In this document: piece by piece, positions 19,560 through 28,692 of the stretch
Position numbering within the stretch: the first letter of the stretch is position 1
How the letters are laid out: each line of letters opens with the position of its first letter
Source: Campylobacter sp. CNRCH_2014_0184h
GTDB taxonomy: Bacteria > Campylobacterota > Campylobacteria > Campylobacterales > Campylobacteraceae
Direction: 5' to 3'
Assembly (NCBI RefSeq): GCF_025772985.1
Contig: NZ_JAKMTB010000001.1
Coordinates: 124,001 to 188,000, forward strand
DNA length: 64,000 nt
Made by a program: the position numbers and the translations under genes
The notes under the pieces: model-generated
Told to the model about the DNA's origin: nothing
What the model saw: the letters and a program-made list of their open reading frames with translations, nothing else
The model's database searches: none

Positions 19560-19964
19560 ATGTTATTTACCAAAGCTAGCGAATATGCTTTATTATCTTT
19601 AATTCATATAGCAAAATCCCAAGAACCACAAGATGTAGATACTATGTCAAATGTCTTAGATATACCTAAAAGTTTTTTAGCAAAAATTTTACAAGCTCTT
19701 GCTAAAGATGCACTTTTGAAGTCTTACAAGGGAGCTAAGGGTGGTTTTGCGCTTATTAAGCAGCCAAGTGAATACACTTTAAAAGAAATTATCAATAGCG
19801 TAGAGAAAAAATCTATTAATGTTTTTGAATGTAGTAATGGAATTTGTCCTTCTCAAAAAGAGGATAATTGCAAAATTATGCCAGTTTTAGTGAAACTTCA
19901 AAATAAGATAGATGATTTTTTAGTTTCTATTACCTTAGAGGATATTATTCAAAATAATGGCTAA
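19560..19964 (+). CDS. Rrf2-family transcriptional regulator
   Basis: A 134-residue winged-helix regulator of the Rrf2 family, which includes IscR and NsrR. The DNA-binding part begins FTKASEYALLSLIHIA and contains the wing KGAKGGF. Three cysteines, C91, C96 and C104, sit where the family places its Fe-S cluster, so it is likely redox-, iron- or NO-responsive. Spacing (C-x4-C-x7-C) differs slightly from IscR (C-x5-C-x5-C). Its last 8 bp overlap flhA, so a metal-cluster regulator is translationally tied to flagellar export. Targets are unknown. Confidence 0.88.
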   Translation: MLFTKASEYALLSLIHIAKSQEPQDVDTMSNVLDIPKSFLAKILQALAKDALLKSYKGAKGGFALIKQPSEYTLKEIINSVEKKSINVFECSNGICPSQKEDNCKIMPVLVKLQNKIDDFLVSITLEDIIQNNG

Positions 19965-22116
19965 AAGAGATATTTTTAGCTTAGTATTGCCTTGGGTTGC
20001 TCCGCTTGTTGCACCTATTTTAAAGGCAAAAAGTTTAACTATAGTAGCCGTAATTATTGCAATTTTAGCAATTATTATAGTGCCTTTACCAAGTATAGTT
20101 TTAGACTTTTTTCTTGCTTTAAGTATTGCCATTTCGGTTTTAATTATTTTAATTTCTTTGTATATACCAAAGCCTACGGATTTAACAACTTTTCCAACGT
20201 TGATTTTGATCATCACACTTTTTAGACTTTCGCTTAATATTGCTACAACGCGTATGATTTTGAGTGAGGGTCATCAAGGTCCAGCAGCTGTTAGTGATAT
20301 AGTGGCAAGTTTTGGTGAATTTGTTGTTGGTGGCAATTATGTTATAGGTATGGTTGTTTTTTGTATTTTGGTTTTGATTAATTTTATGGTTGTAACCAAA
20401 GGTAGTACAAGGGTTTCTGAGGTTCAAGCAAGATTTACCCTTGATGCAATGCCAGGTAAGCAGATGGCTATTGATGCGGATTTAAATGCAGGTTTGATTG
20501 ATGAAAAAACTGCACGCGCAAGACGCCAAGAAATTATAGCCGAAGCAAATTTTTATGGAGCAATGGATGGTTCTTCTAAATTTATAAAAGGGGACGCTGT
20601 TGCTGGGATTATTATCACCATTGTAAATTTAATTGGCGGGTTTATGATAGGTTATTTTCAGCATGATATGGAGCTTGGAGAATGTGCTTCAACTTATACT
20701 ATATTAACAATAGGTGATGGACTTGTTTCTCAAATTCCTGGGCTTATCACTTCAACAGCAACTGCAATTATCATCACGCGTGCTAGTAAAGATGAGGATA
20801 ATTTTGCTGAAGGTTCTATTAATCAGCTTTTAGGAGAATACAAAACACTATTAATTGTAGGTTTTGTTTTATTTATTTTTGCTTTAGTGCCTGGTTTACC
20901 ACATTTTTCTTTGGGTTTTATGGCTTTGGTGTTTTTGGGTCTTGGTTATATGATAAAACAAGTGCAAGAAGGTAAAATTCAAATCAATACAATTTCGGCT
21001 AAAAAATCCCAAGAAGTTGATGAGCAAGAGCAAGCTAAACCTCAAAAACGCAGTGAGGAAGAAATTTTAAAAGAAGAAGAAAACAAAATCACAGATATTT
21101 TAAAATTAGAAATTTTAGAATTAGAATTAGGCTATGGACTTATTAAATTAGCAGAAAGTGAATTAACAGAGCGTATTAGATCAACAAGACGCAATATAGC
21201 TCAAAGTTTAGGCTTTTTGATGCCAAAAATTAGAATTAGAGATAATTTACAATTAAAGCCTAATGAATATACTTTTAAACTCAAAGGTGTGGGCATAGCT
21301 AGTGCTGAAATTTATCCTGATAAATATCTAGCTATGGATAGTGGTTTTATAACTGAACCTATCGAAGGTATAGCTACTAAAGAACCTGCTTTTAATTCTG
21401 ATGCTTTATGGATAGAATCATCTTTAAAAGATGAGGCAACGCTAAATGGTTATATTGTAATTGATCCAGCAAGTGTGATTTCAACCCATATGAGCGAGCT
21501 TATAAAAGCCAATGCTTCAGAACTTTTAACTAAACAAGAGGTTCAAAATTTATTAGATAAAATCAAAAATGATTATCCTATCGTAGTAGATGATTGTTTA
21601 AGAGTTGCTAGTATAGGTTTAATTCAAAAAGTTTTAAAAGCTTTACTTAAAGAGCATATTCCTATTAAAGATATGCTTACGATTTTAGAATCAATTAGTG
21701 ATATAGCTGAAGTAAGTAAGAGTTTGGATATGATTATTGAGCATGTAAGAGCTTCTTTAGCAAGAGCAATTACAAATTTATATGTGGATGAAAAAGGGCA
21801 AATTAGCTTTTATATTTTTGATGCAGCTGCGGCTGCAAAATTAATGGAGCATGTGCAGTTTAAAGATGGTTCGTATCATTTAATGATAAATGTAGCTCAA
21901 ACTGGCGCTTTAGTAGAAGCTTTAAAAGCTGAACTTGCAAGTGTAGCAAATACAAGAATTAAACCTTTCTTGCTTTGTGTTGAGCCGCAACTTAGAAAAT
22001 TTATTGCTGATATTTGTTCTAATTTTGGTATTAATATTACAGTTTTAAGTTTTGCTGAGATTGCAGAAAATACCAAATTTGAAACAGAAGGTATCATAAA
22101 AGTTGATAATTTATAA
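19957..22116 (+). CDS. flhA: flagellar type III export protein FlhA
   Basis: A 719-residue inner-membrane component of the flagellar export gate. The N-terminal half has about eight transmembrane helices (about 20-330). It contains the most conserved FlhA stretch, from RARRQEIIAEANFYGAMDG to FIKGDAVAG (about 186-217). The C-terminal half (about 350-719) is the cytoplasmic ring that docks chaperone-substrate complexes. FlhA also gates the flagellar regulatory cascade in Campylobacter through FlgSR and RpoN. Translation starts inside the Rrf2 gene. Confidence 0.97.
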   Translation: MAKRDIFSLVLPWVAPLVAPILKAKSLTIVAVIIAILAIIIVPLPSIVLDFFLALSIAISVLIILISLYIPKPTDLTTFPTLILIITLFRLSLNIATTRMILSEGHQGPAAVSDIVASFGEFVVGGNYVIGMVVFCILVLINFMVVTKGSTRVSEVQARFTLDAMPGKQMAIDADLNAGLIDEKTARARRQEIIAEANFYGAMDGSSKFIKGDAVAGIIITIVNLIGGFMIGYFQHDMELGECASTYTILTIGDGLVSQIPGLITSTATAIIITRASKDEDNFAEGSINQLLGEYKTLLIVGFVLFIFALVPGLPHFSLGFMALVFLGLGYMIKQVQEGKIQINTISAKKSQEVDEQEQAKPQKRSEEEILKEEENKITDILKLEILELELGYGLIKLAESELTERIRSTRRNIAQSLGFLMPKIRIRDNLQLKPNEYTFKLKGVGIASAEIYPDKYLAMDSGFITEPIEGIATKEPAFNSDALWIESSLKDEATLNGYIVIDPASVISTHMSELIKANASELLTKQEVQNLLDKIKNDYPIVVDDCLRVASIGLIQKVLKALLKEHIPIKDMLTILESISDIAEVSKSLDMIIEHVRASLARAITNLYVDEKGQISFYIFDAAAAAKLMEHVQFKDGSYHLMINVAQTGALVEALKAELASVANTRIKPFLLCVEPQLRKFIADICSNFGINITVLSFAEIAENTKFETEGIIKVDNL

Positions 22117-22125
22117 AGGAAAAAT

Positions 22126-23178
22126 ATGAAAATTTATCATCTTTCACATACGGATTTAGATGGCTATGCTTGTCAGTATGTGCTAGATTTTTATTTTAAG
22201 AATTGTTATTTTTATAATTCTAATTATGGTAAAGAGATTAATGAAAATTTTAATGTGATTTTTAAAAATATAGAGGAAGATTTAAAGCAAAATCCTAATG
22301 AAGAATTTGTGATTTTAATCACAGATTTAAATTTAACATTAAGTCAATGTGAAGATTTTCAAAAAGCCATAGAAGGAAAAAAAATTAAGCTTTTACTTTT
22401 AGATCATCATCAAAGTGGCTTAGAATGTATGCAAAAATATCCTTGGTATTTTTTAGATGATAAAAGATGTGCTACTAAGATTGTTTATGATTTTTTTAGT
22501 AAATGTTATGGCGAAAATAAGGCTTTGTCAGAATTTGTAGATGTGGTAAATGCAGTAGATATTTGGTTGAGTGAAGATGAGAATTTTGAACTTGGAAAAG
22601 TATTGCTTGGTATGGTTTCTGGAGCAAAAGAAATCAATAGAGTAATGTTTGCACAAGAAAATATCAAATATCTTTTTTATCTTTTTGATGTTTGTAGAAA
22701 ATACATTCATCAAAAAAATGCTCATATTAATTTAGATGATGATTTACATGGTTTAAAAAAATCTTTTTTCAAAAAAGAAAATGATGACACCTTAAGCAAT
22801 TTAATTTCCAAATTTGTGGTAGAAAGACTAAGTGTAAATAAAGAAAAATTTAGTGTATTTTATAAAGGAAGTAAAGGTTTATTAACTTCAAATATAGGCA
22901 ATACTTCTGTAATTGGAAATGATTTTTTAATGCAAAATCCCGATTTTGATTTTTTTGTTGATCTTAGTTCGAGAAAAACCTTAAGTTTTAGAGCAAATAA
23001 TAAAATCGATGTGAGTTTGATGGCTAAAAGTTTGGTCAATGGGGGAGGGCATAAAAATGCTAGTGGTGGATTGTTTGCTGCGTATAAAGATAGCTCTAAT
23101 TATGATTTCATAAAAGCACAATTTGTAGATTTAATTAAAAGCAAAGAATTAAAGGAAAACAATGAAAACAAATCATGA
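22126..23178 (+). CDS. DHH/DHHA1 family phosphoesterase
   Basis: A 350-residue phosphoesterase-like protein. The metal-binding motifs HTDLDGYA (start), ITDLN and LLDHHQSG (about 90) are present, and the C-terminal DHHA1 domain ends in the glycine-rich GGGHKNASGG (about 306-315). Family members include nanoRNases, c-di-AMP phosphodiesterases and RecJ, and the layout here is the short NrnA-like one. The substrate cannot be decided. It follows flhA by 9 bp and overlaps the next small gene by 17 bp. Confidence 0.85.
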   Translation: MKIYHLSHTDLDGYACQYVLDFYFKNCYFYNSNYGKEINENFNVIFKNIEEDLKQNPNEEFVILITDLNLTLSQCEDFQKAIEGKKIKLLLLDHHQSGLECMQKYPWYFLDDKRCATKIVYDFFSKCYGENKALSEFVDVVNAVDIWLSEDENFELGKVLLGMVSGAKEINRVMFAQENIKYLFYLFDVCRKYIHQKNAHINLDDDLHGLKKSFFKKENDDTLSNLISKFVVERLSVNKEKFSVFYKGSKGLLTSNIGNTSVIGNDFLMQNPDFDFFVDLSSRKTLSFRANNKIDVSLMAKSLVNGGGHKNASGGLFAAYKDSSNYDFIKAQFVDLIKSKELKENNENKS

Positions 23179-23398
23179 TTTTAAAGAAGAAATAGAAAAT
23201 TTACAATATGAATTAAGCATAGTTTTAGAGGCAATGCTTTTGTTTGCTGGGGTAAAAAGAGCAAAATTAGAAAAAGCAATTGGAGTTTATATTGACTGTA
23301 TTGATGAGGTTTGTCAAAATACTCAAAAAGAAGGAGTTGATGAGATCTTAGAAGTAGTAGAGTACTTAAAAAATCATCATAAAGATTTATTTGAATGA
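23162..23398 (+). CDS. small conserved-looking protein of unknown function
   Basis: A 78-residue acidic, probably all-helical protein with no transmembrane segment. I do not recognise a family. The evidence for it is a clear AAAGGA ribosome-binding site, start-stop overlap with both neighbours (17 bp before, ATGA after) and codon use like the surrounding genes. Confidence 0.7.
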   Translation: MKTNHDFKEEIENLQYELSIVLEAMLLFAGVKRAKLEKAIGVYIDCIDEVCQNTQKEGVDEILEVVEYLKNHHKDLFE

Positions 23399-24024
23399 AA
23401 ATTTTTTTATTGCTTTTTGCGGGAATTTTTTCTTATGCAAATATCTATGAAGATTTAAGTGATTTTGCTTATAATAAGCAAAACACGCTAAATTTAAACT
23501 CAAGTCAAGCTTTATTTTTAGAATACAAACAAAACAAACAAGCTTGTGTAGATATAGTACTTGCTAAAGATAAGGCTTTTGTGGTTAAAATTTATCCATT
23601 GTGTGAAAATTTAAACGAAAAAAGTCTAAATGAATACTTAAATACGCAATTTATAAGCTTATACACTAAAGATTTATCAAAACTAAGAAAAGAAATTGCT
23701 GATATTAAAAACATAATGCGTGATTTTATGATTTATTATACCTTACATCAATCTTTTGCAAATGAAATTAAAAAAATGAGTAAAAATTATAAATTACAAG
23801 TGTATGAACTAGATGAGAAAAAAGGTGGAAAAATTCTTTACAAGGTTAATAATCACGCTTGTGTAGTTTTTGATTTATATTTAGATGAAAATTTGCAAGC
23901 TAGTATGCAAATAAGCGGAATGGAAAATTTAGATAAAACTTGTATGGAGTTAATCTCATCTCCTGATTTTAAAGACTTATCTTTTACAAAAGAAGGTATG
24001 AAAAAATATAAATTAAAAAACTAA
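23395..24024 (+). CDS. periplasmic protein of unknown function
   Basis: A 209-residue protein with a cleavable signal peptide (MKIFLLLFAGIFSYA) and no lipobox. The mature part has several Cys, which may form disulfides, and no recognised domain. It is the last gene of the run from the Rrf2 gene and is coupled by ATGA. Its 3' end overlaps the minus-strand 43-codon gene by 12 bp. Confidence 0.72.
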   Translation: MKIFLLLFAGIFSYANIYEDLSDFAYNKQNTLNLNSSQALFLEYKQNKQACVDIVLAKDKAFVVKIYPLCENLNEKSLNEYLNTQFISLYTKDLSKLRKEIADIKNIMRDFMIYYTLHQSFANEIKKMSKNYKLQVYELDEKKGGKILYKVNNHACVVFDLYLDENLQASMQISGMENLDKTCMELISSPDFKDLSFTKEGMKKYKLKN

Positions 24025-24144
24025 TCTAAAAAATCTTAAATAATATAATTTTAAAATTCTACTTAAAGCCATTTTTTTTCTTTCTATATTAGAAAACACA
24101 TAAGCTTCTAGATCTTGCTTTTCTCTTAAAGTAAGATTTTTCAT
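24013..24144 (-). CDS. 43-residue basic small protein
   Basis: A short open frame that begins MKNLTLREKQDLEAYVFSNI and ends in the hydrophobic/aromatic stretch LKLYYLRFFRLVF. It has an AAAAGG ribosome-binding site 8 bp before the ATG and a perfect minus-strand TATAAT about 36 bp upstream. It would be a short helical, positively charged, possibly membrane-associated protein. I do not recognise its function. It sits in the 360-bp gap between the periplasmic protein gene and hrcA, which otherwise holds only promoters. Confidence 0.6.
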   Translation of the reverse strand: MKNLTLREKQDLEAYVFSNIERKKMALSRILKLYYLRFFRLVF

Positions 24145-24179
24145 TATTATAAACCTTTTAAAAAATATTGCTAGACGCA

Positions 24180-24185
24180 ATTATA
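24180..24185 (-). promoter_or_regulatory. -10 box for the 43-codon gene
   Basis: The minus strand reads TATAAT, which would give a leader of about 30 nt containing the AAAAGG site. Confidence 0.5.
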
Positions 24186-24301
24186 TTATCTTTTCTTTTA
24201 AAAAAACTGAAAAAGAAATTTTTATATATTATATATAAATAACTAAATAAACTTTAGTTATATAGACTAAATAATTTTAAATATTTTTATTTAAAAATAA
24301 C

Positions 24302-24330
24302 TTGACATTATTATACTAAAGTTGTATAAT
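24302..24330 (+). promoter_or_regulatory. consensus sigma-70 promoter of hrcA-grpE-dnaK
   Basis: TTGACA (24302-24307), a 17-bp spacer, then TATAAT (24325-24330): a perfect canonical promoter. A real -35 box is unusual in Campylobacter, where only the -10 is normally conserved. The start site would be near 24337, inside the CIRCE element. Confidence 0.88.
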
Positions 24331-24334
24331 TATT

Positions 24335-24361
24335 TTGTCACTTAAAAACATTGAGTGCTAA
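24335..24361 (+). promoter_or_regulatory. CIRCE operator (HrcA binding site)
   Basis: The right arm GAGTGCTAA (24353-24361) is a perfect CIRCE half-site. After the standard 9-bp spacer, the left arm TTGTCACTT (24335-24343) matches the consensus TTAGCACTC at six of nine positions. It overlaps the predicted start of transcription, which fits repression by HrcA, encoded immediately downstream. Confidence 0.8.
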
Positions 24362-24383
24362 AATAAAAAACTAAGGTTTTATA

Positions 24384-25166
24384 GTGAAGTCTTATAGTAA
24401 AAAAGATTTAATTTTAAAAACCATCATTGAGACCTATTTAGAGGGTAATAATCCTGTGGGTTCTAATGAGTTAAATCATAAAGTTAGCATACCTGCTTCT
24501 ACTATAAGAGTTTATTTTAAAAAATTAAGCGATGAGGGTGTATTAACACAACTTCACATTAGCAGTGGTCGCATACCAACTTTTACTGCTATGAAGGCTT
24601 ATTGGTATGAGCAACTTTGCGAAGATGAGATTGTGATTAACGATCTTGCTTTGCTAGAGTTTTTGCTTGATAAGTTTGAAATTTATACCTTAGTTTATGG
24701 TGGTGATGAGCTTATTTTGCAAGATATTACTAAGGTTAATGATAAATTTATCATACTTGATTTTGGACAAAATGAGTTGGTTTTAAGATTTAGTCAAGAT
24801 AGTTTAATTTTTTTACAAAGACTTATAGGACTTGATCTAAAAAGTATTGAAAATTTAGCTTTTAGAGTTGAGTTTAAAGAGTTGTTAGAAAAAATTGCTA
24901 TGTTAAAAGGGGCTATGGTTTATTATAGATATAATGAGAGTAAAGCTTATCAAATTTATCAAAATGATGAATTTGCTAAGCTTTTATCTCCTCAAATTGG
25001 ATTTTATTTTAACGATAAATTGCAATTTGATCCTTTATTTGAAGAGGGTTTTATGGGATTAAAGCTTAAGAGTACATTTTTAGGTAAAGAATCTAATGTG
25101 GTTTTTGCCGGTAGTGTGTATTCTGATTTTAAAACAATGTTAAATATTATAAAGGAGGCTGCGTGA
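24384..25166 (+). CDS. hrcA: heat-inducible transcription repressor HrcA
   Basis: A repressor of the dnaK and groE heat-shock operons. The N-terminal winged helix includes [20 protein letters not shown] and ISSGRIPT. At 260 residues it is shorter than the usual 340, as known for epsilonproteobacterial HrcA, because the central domain is reduced. Translation starts at GTG (24384) with a weak ribosome-binding site, so the protein may be kept scarce. Autoregulation through the CIRCE element is expected. It overlaps grpE as GTGA. Confidence 0.93.
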   Translation: MKSYSKKDLILKTIIETYLEGNNPVGSNELNHKVSIPASTIRVYFKKLSDEGVLTQLHISSGRIPTFTAMKAYWYEQLCEDEIVINDLALLEFLLDKFEIYTLVYGGDELILQDITKVNDKFIILDFGQNELVLRFSQDSLIFLQRLIGLDLKSIENLAFRVEFKELLEKIAMLKGAMVYYRYNESKAYQIYQNDEFAKLLSPQIGFYFNDKLQFDPLFEEGFMGLKLKSTFLGKESNVVFAGSVYSDFKTMLNIIKEAA

Positions 25167-25672
25167 GCGAAGAAAAGCAAAATGAGCAAATGCAAGAAGA
25201 AGCAGTGGAAAATTCAGAAAATCAAAACAATGAATTAGAAAAACTTCAAGCAGAGTATAATGAGTTAAAAGATACTTATTTAAGAGCAAATGCTGAATTT
25301 GAAAATATCAAAAAAAGAATGGAAAAAGAAAAAATTGCAGCAACAATTTATGCAAATGAAAGTTTTGCTAAAGATTTGCTTGATGTAGTTGATGCATTAG
25401 AGGCGGCTATTAATGTAGAAGCTAATGATGAATTAAGTTTGAAAATAAAAGAAGGGGTTCAAAACACTTTAGATTTGCTTTTGAAAAAACTTGAAAAACA
25501 TATGGTTAAAGCAATAGAAGCAAATGGTGAGTTTGATCCAAATTTACATGAAGCGATGTTTCATGTTGAAAGCGCTGATCATGAAAGCAATCATATCGTT
25601 CAGCTTTTACAAAAGGGCTATATGATGAATGATAGAGTAATTAGATCAGCAAAAGTTAGTGTTGCAAAATAA
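25163..25672 (+). CDS. grpE: nucleotide exchange factor GrpE
   Basis: The nucleotide exchange factor for DnaK. It is 169 residues: an acidic, Gln/Glu-rich N-terminal tail, the long dimerisation helix (about 25-85, including [14 protein letters not shown]) and the C-terminal beta domain with DPNLHEAMF. It starts at GTG overlapping the hrcA stop and has the good ribosome-binding site AAAGGAGG, so output probably exceeds that of HrcA. Confidence 0.96.
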   Translation: MSEEKQNEQMQEEAVENSENQNNELEKLQAEYNELKDTYLRANAEFENIKKRMEKEKIAATIYANESFAKDLLDVVDALEAAINVEANDELSLKIKEGVQNTLDLLLKKLEKHMVKAIEANGEFDPNLHEAMFHVESADHESNHIVQLLQKGYMMNDRVIRSAKVSVAK

Positions 25673-25694
25673 AATTTAATAAAAAGGATAAAAA

Positions 25695-27557
25695 ATGGCA
25701 AAAGTTATAGGTATAGATTTAGGTACAACAAATTCTTGTGTGAGTGTATATGAAAGAGGTGAGAGTAAAGTTATCCCAAATAAAGAAGGTAAAAACACTA
25801 CTCCTTCGGTAGTTGCTTTTACAGATAAGGGAGAAGTTTTAGTTGGAGATAGTGCTAAGCGTCAAGCTGTGACTAATCCTGAAAAAACTATTTATTCTAT
25901 AAAAAGAATTATGGGTTTGATGATCAATGAAGAAGCGGCAAAAGAAGCTAAAAATCGCTTACCTTATCATATCACAGAGAGAAATGGGGCTTGTGCGATT
26001 GAAATAGCAGGTAAAATTTATACTCCACAAGAAATTTCAGCAAAAGTTTTAATGAAGTTAAAAGAAGATGCAGAGGCTTTCTTGGGTGAAAAAGTAGAAG
26101 ATGCGGTTATTACTGTTCCTGCATATTTTAATGATGCACAAAGAAAAGCTACAAAAGAAGCAGGACAAATTGCAGGATTGAATGTATTAAGAATTATTAA
26201 CGAACCAACTGCAGCAGCTTTGGCTTACGGACTTGATAAAAAAGAAAGTGAAAAAATTGTAGTTTATGATTTAGGTGGTGGTACATTTGATGTTACTGTG
26301 CTTGAAACAGGTGATAATGTTGTAGAAGTTTTAGCAACCGGTGGTAATGCATTTTTAGGTGGTGATGATTTTGATAATAAATTAATCGACTTTTTAGCAA
26401 ATGAGTTTAAAGATGAAACAGGTATTGATCTTAAAAACGATGTAATGGCTTTACAAAGATTAAAAGAAGCAGCTGAAAATGCTAAAAAAGAATTAAGTTC
26501 AGCTAATGAAACTAATATTAATTTACCATTTATCACAGCTGATGCAAGTGGTCCAAAACACTTAACTAAAACTCTAACAAGAGCTAAATTTGAAAGTATG
26601 ATTGATGGCTTAGTTGCTGAAACTATTAGTAAGATTAACGAAGTAGTAAAAGATGCAGGGCTTGATAAAAGCGAAGTAAAAGAAATCGTTATGGTGGGTG
26701 GTTCTACCCGTGTTCCACTGGTACAAGAAGAAGTTAAAAAAGCTTTTGGAAAAGAGCTTAATAAATCAGTAAATCCTGATGAAGTTGTTGCAATAGGTGC
26801 GGCGATTCAAGGTGCGGTTATTAAAGGTGATGTTAAAGATGTATTATTGCTTGATGTTACTCCGCTTTCTTTAGGCATTGAAACTTTAGGTGGTGTGATG
26901 ACTAAAATCATCGAAAAAGGTACAACTATACCAACTAAAAAAGAGCAAGTTTTCTCAACTGCTGAAGATAATCAAAGCGCAGTTACTATCAATGTTTTAC
27001 AAGGTGAGAGAGAATTTAGCCGTGATAATAAATCTTTAGGAAATTTCAATCTTGAAGGAATTCCACCAGCACCTCGCGGCATGCCACAAATTGAAGTAAC
27101 TTTTGATATTGATGCAAATGGTATTTTAACAGTTAGCGCAAAAGATAAAGCTACAGGTAAAGCTCAAGAGATTAAAATCACAGGTTCAAGTGGACTAAGT
27201 GAAGAAGAAATCAACAACATGGTAAAAGATGCAGAGCTTCACAAAGAAGAAGATAGAAAACGCAAAGAAGCAGTAGAAGCTAGAAATGCTGCTGATAGCT
27301 TAGTGCATCAAGTAGAAAAATCTTTAAGTGAACTTGGAGATAAAGTAGGTGATGATGATAAAACAAATATTCAAAAAGCTTTAGATGAGTTAAAAGAGAC
27401 ATTGAAAAATGCTAATGCTTCTAAAGAAGAAATCGAAGGCAAAATGAAAGCTTTAAGTGAAGTTTCTCATAAATTAGCAGAAAATATGTATAAAAAAGAA
27501 GAACCAAACGCTCAAAAGAAAAAAGACGATGATGTAATCGATGCTGAAGTTGAGTAA
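25695..27557 (+). CDS. dnaK: chaperone protein DnaK (Hsp70)
   Basis: A 620-residue Hsp70. The nucleotide-binding domain starts [13 protein letters not shown] and includes [14 protein letters not shown] and VGGSTRVP. The substrate-binding domain and helical lid follow, ending in a short acidic tail ([10 protein letters not shown]). It works with GrpE, encoded 22 bp upstream, and DnaJ, which is not in this window. A strong hairpin terminates the operon. Confidence 0.98.
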   Translation: MAKVIGIDLGTTNSCVSVYERGESKVIPNKEGKNTTPSVVAFTDKGEVLVGDSAKRQAVTNPEKTIYSIKRIMGLMINEEAAKEAKNRLPYHITERNGACAIEIAGKIYTPQEISAKVLMKLKEDAEAFLGEKVEDAVITVPAYFNDAQRKATKEAGQIAGLNVLRIINEPTAAALAYGLDKKESEKIVVYDLGGGTFDVTVLETGDNVVEVLATGGNAFLGGDDFDNKLIDFLANEFKDETGIDLKNDVMALQRLKEAAENAKKELSSANETNINLPFITADASGPKHLTKTLTRAKFESMIDGLVAETISKINEVVKDAGLDKSEVKEIVMVGGSTRVPLVQEEVKKAFGKELNKSVNPDEVVAIGAAIQGAVIKGDVKDVLLLDVTPLSLGIETLGGVMTKIIEKGTTIPTKKEQVFSTAEDNQSAVTINVLQGEREFSRDNKSLGNFNLEGIPPAPRGMPQIEVTFDIDANGILTVSAKDKATGKAQEIKITGSSGLSEEEINNMVKDAELHKEEDRKRKEAVEARNAADSLVHQVEKSLSELGDKVGDDDKTNIQKALDELKETLKNANASKEEIEGKMKALSEVSHKLAENMYKKEEPNAQKKKDDDVIDAEVE

Positions 27558-27561
27558 AAAC

Positions 27562-27591
27562 TAAACTAGAAGCCTTGTTGCTTCTAGTTTA
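27562..27591. terminator. bidirectional terminator between dnaK and the nuclease gene
   Basis: A 12-bp perfect stem, TAAACTAGAAGC / GCTTCTAGTTTA, with a 6-nt loop. On the minus strand it is followed by a T5 run. It contains the stop codon of the minus-strand nuclease gene. Confidence 0.85.
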
Positions 27592-28242
27592 ATCAATATA
27601 TTTTTTACAATCTTCCTTAAAATAATTTCTATCAAATCTTGCAAAATTATCATTATTTGGTACTTTATAACATTCACTGAAATTTTTAGCCTTAAGAATT
27701 TTGACATAAAAACTAGGAATGGCTATGTTGTTTTTAATGCGTTTTGGCTTATCATCATAAAGTACTAAATTTAAGACTTCTAATTCTTTATTTTTCTTTG
27801 CTAAATATCTTTCTCTTTGTTCGATTTCATTCCAAATTTCTGCATTAATATCTTTTTTTTGCGGAGTTATGTTGCTCATTAAAAAAGTGCTAAGTTGAGC
27901 TTGTGGGGTTGCATTCATGGATTGATTTGGCACGACATGTCCTCTTGTATAACCACTTCTTAAATAATCCTCCCAATAAGTTCTGTATTTTTTAGGTATG
28001 TTGGTATCTTCTTGAAATCTTGGGCGTTTTTTGATGTGTCCTTGATTTAAAATTTTAGCTTCTAGTTTATAGGCAATAGCCTTAGTGCCTTTATAATTAT
28101 AATCATAACAATTAATATAATAATATTTATCCATCAATAAAGAGCAGTCTTTAAAATAAGCTTTAAAGCTAGGATGTAATTCATATTGAGTATAAGCAAA
28201 AGAGCTTAAAGCTAAGGCACAAAGTGTTAAAACTTTTTTCAT
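27589..28242 (-). CDS. secreted DNA/RNA non-specific endonuclease (NucA type)
   Basis: A 217-residue protein with a signal peptide (MKKVLTLCALALSSFAY), so periplasmic or secreted. The beta-beta-alpha-metal nuclease core is recognisable from YTRGHVVPNQSMN, with the catalytic His in RGH and the downstream Asn in SNITPQ. The family usually has DRGH; here the Asp is Thr, so activity is likely but not certain. The few cysteines near the N-terminus could form a disulfide. Such nucleases in Campylobacter can reduce natural transformation. It overlaps yqeY by 4 bp. Confidence 0.85.
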   Translation of the reverse strand: MKKVLTLCALALSSFAYTQYELHPSFKAYFKDCSLLMDKYYYINCYDYNYKGTKAIAYKLEAKILNQGHIKKRPRFQEDTNIPKKYRTYWEDYLRSGYTRGHVVPNQSMNATPQAQLSTFLMSNITPQKKDINAEIWNEIEQRERYLAKKNKELEVLNLVLYDDKPKRIKNNIAIPSFYVKILKAKNFSECYKVPNNDNFARFDRNYFKEDCKKYID

Positions 28243-28682
28243 GCTAAAAGCTTTCTTACCATTTCATTAAGTCTTTTACCATCAACGCTTGCGCCAAAAA
28301 TTACTTTAGCTTCTTTCATCAAAATACCTTGTTCTTTTAAAGAGCTAATTTGTAATTTATCTATAAGTTTTTTTAGCTCACTTTCTAATTCCTCATCGCT
28401 AAGTTGTTTTGGTAAATAAGCACTTAAAATAGCTGCTTCTTGGAGTTCTTTTTGTGCTAAATCTTCTCTAGAGCCTTTGTTAAAAGCAAGTGCTGCTTCA
28501 TTTCGTTTTTTAATCTCGCTTGCAATGATTTTATATATTCTTTCATCATTAAGTGTGATTCTTTCATCAACTTCTATTTGTTTAAAGCTAGCATTAAGCG
28601 TTCTCAAAGTGTTTCTTTTAAAATCATCTTTATTACGCATAGCTTCTTTAATATCTTCTAAAATTTGATCTTTTAAACTCAT
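28239..28682 (-). CDS. GatB/YqeY domain protein
   Basis: A 147-residue YqeY-like protein that resembles the C-terminal tRNA-binding tail of GatB. It has the typical start LKDQILEDIKEAMRNKD and a C-terminal IFGASVDGKRLNEMV. The function of free-standing YqeY is not established, though association with tRNA amidation has been proposed. It lies between the Ppx-like gene (10-bp gap) and the nuclease gene (4-bp overlap). Confidence 0.88.
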   Translation of the reverse strand: MSLKDQILEDIKEAMRNKDDFKRNTLRTLNASFKQIEVDERITLNDERIYKIIASEIKKRNEAALAFNKGSREDLAQKELQEAAILSAYLPKQLSDEELESELKKLIDKLQISSLKEQGILMKEAKVIFGASVDGKRLNEMVRKLLA

Positions 28683-28692
28683 TTTTTCTCCT

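Noticed and set aside
20182-20427. Extra frames on both strands within the first part of flhA
   Set aside because: These are shifted readings of the transmembrane-coding sequence; flhA itself is complete and conserved.
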